DNA of 64,000 nt from Streptomyces sp. WZ-12 (GTDB lineage Bacteria; Actinomycetota; Actinomycetes; Streptomycetales; Streptomycetaceae), in NCBI RefSeq assembly GCF_028898845.1, contig NZ_CP118574.1, forward strand, positions 806,001-870,000, in the 5' to 3' direction. Shown one piece after another: positions 63,775-64,000 of the stretch (position 1 is its first letter; every line of letters begins with the position of its first letter). The position numbers and the translations under genes were made by a program. The notes beneath the pieces were generated by a model. It ran no database searches, was not told the origin of the DNA, and saw only the letters and a list, made by a program, of their open reading frames with translations.

Positions 63775-64000
63775 CTACGGAGTGAGCCGGTTCGGGCCGC
63801 GGAAGAGGAACGTGGCCTCGCGAATGGAGTCCAGGCCGAGCAGCACCATCAGCACCCGCCCCAGTCCCATGCCGAGCCCACCGAGTGGCGGGCAGCCGAA
63901 GCGGAACGCGTTCAGGTAGTCCTGCATCGGCTCGGGGCTCATGTCCTTCTCGGCGGCCTACTTGAGCAGCACCTCGTACCGGTGCTCACGCTGCGCGACG
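63775..64000 (-). pseudogene. Broken class II aminoacyl-tRNA synthetase (AspRS/AsnRS-like) 3' end
   Basis: On the minus strand the end of a class IIb synthetase is readable: MQDYLNAFRFGCPPLGGLGM, then GLGRVLMVLLGLDSIREATF and a C-terminus like that of AspRS/AsnRS (normally FPRDPxRLxP). Two defects are visible. An in-frame TAG interrupts the helix before AAEKDMSPEP, at 63958-63960, and the motif 3 glutamate/arginine pair (GLER) has become GLGR. The gene runs off the window edge, so its upstream part is not seen. Confidence 0.8.

Overview
The window is very GC-rich DNA from a filamentous actinomycete, most probably Streptomyces or a close relative. The signs are strong G/C preference at third codon positions, GTG/TTG starts behind purine-rich Shine-Dalgarno sites, an actinobacterial iron box, DUF1707 and CbtAB proteins, a RamB-like regulator beside isocitrate lyase, and a WXG100/type VII secretion toxin locus. 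I see no tRNA, rRNA, CRISPR array, phage or plasmid backbone. The content looks like an accessory region (natural products, toxin, decayed genes) mixed with a few metabolic genes.

Left part (0-20 kb): an iron-box-controlled DUF2470 protein, a methyltransferase, a Ser/Thr kinase fused to a LamG-type lectin domain, and a SpoU-type RNA methyltransferase fused to a MarR-like domain. Next is an unusual minus-strand operon (10209 down to 5965). It holds a free-standing carrier-protein/membrane/beta-helix protein resembling the back half of poly-lysine synthetase (Pls/PosA), a condensation-domain fragment, a 27-residue peptide ORF and an SbnA-like PLP enzyme. A LysR regulator lies beyond a long AT-rich gap. 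Then come a GlxA-type regulator coupled to a PfpI-family enzyme, Lgt, MarR, an MFS exporter, a polyprenyl diphosphate synthase and OsmC.

Middle (20-36 kb): the glyoxylate shunt (aceB, aceA) diverges from a RamB-type regulator, with repeated TGCCAAC motifs between them. A cobF gene carries a one-base frameshift. A second-copy-like tsaD-alaS pair sits behind an inverted repeat. A cobalamin riboswitch precedes cbtBA, followed by a histidine-phosphatase-like protein that has lost its catalytic histidines, a LacI regulator and a three-gene operon with tandem YbjQ-type domains.

Lasso peptide locus (36.9-41.9 kb): a 44-residue precursor on the minus strand faces a plus-strand operon of cyclase, protease (B2), RRE protein (B1) and ABC exporter. 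The predicted core, GTIHTKKDATTIGFKKAQ, has Gly1 and Asp8 and is very basic. This is the clearest candidate for a new natural product here.

Right part (42-64 kb): an isochorismatase-like protein, VOC/AraC, DUF1707 and GNAT genes, a two-component system followed by a MacB/FtsX-type ABC transporter, secreted phospholipase D-like and sedolisin-like proteins, an SDR and an FAD monooxygenase, a methylisocitrate lyase/PEP mutase-family enzyme with an SBF-type transporter, and a WXG100-toxin-immunity operon. The end is a scrap yard: a frameshifted TnpB gene and a broken class II aminoacyl-tRNA synthetase fragment.
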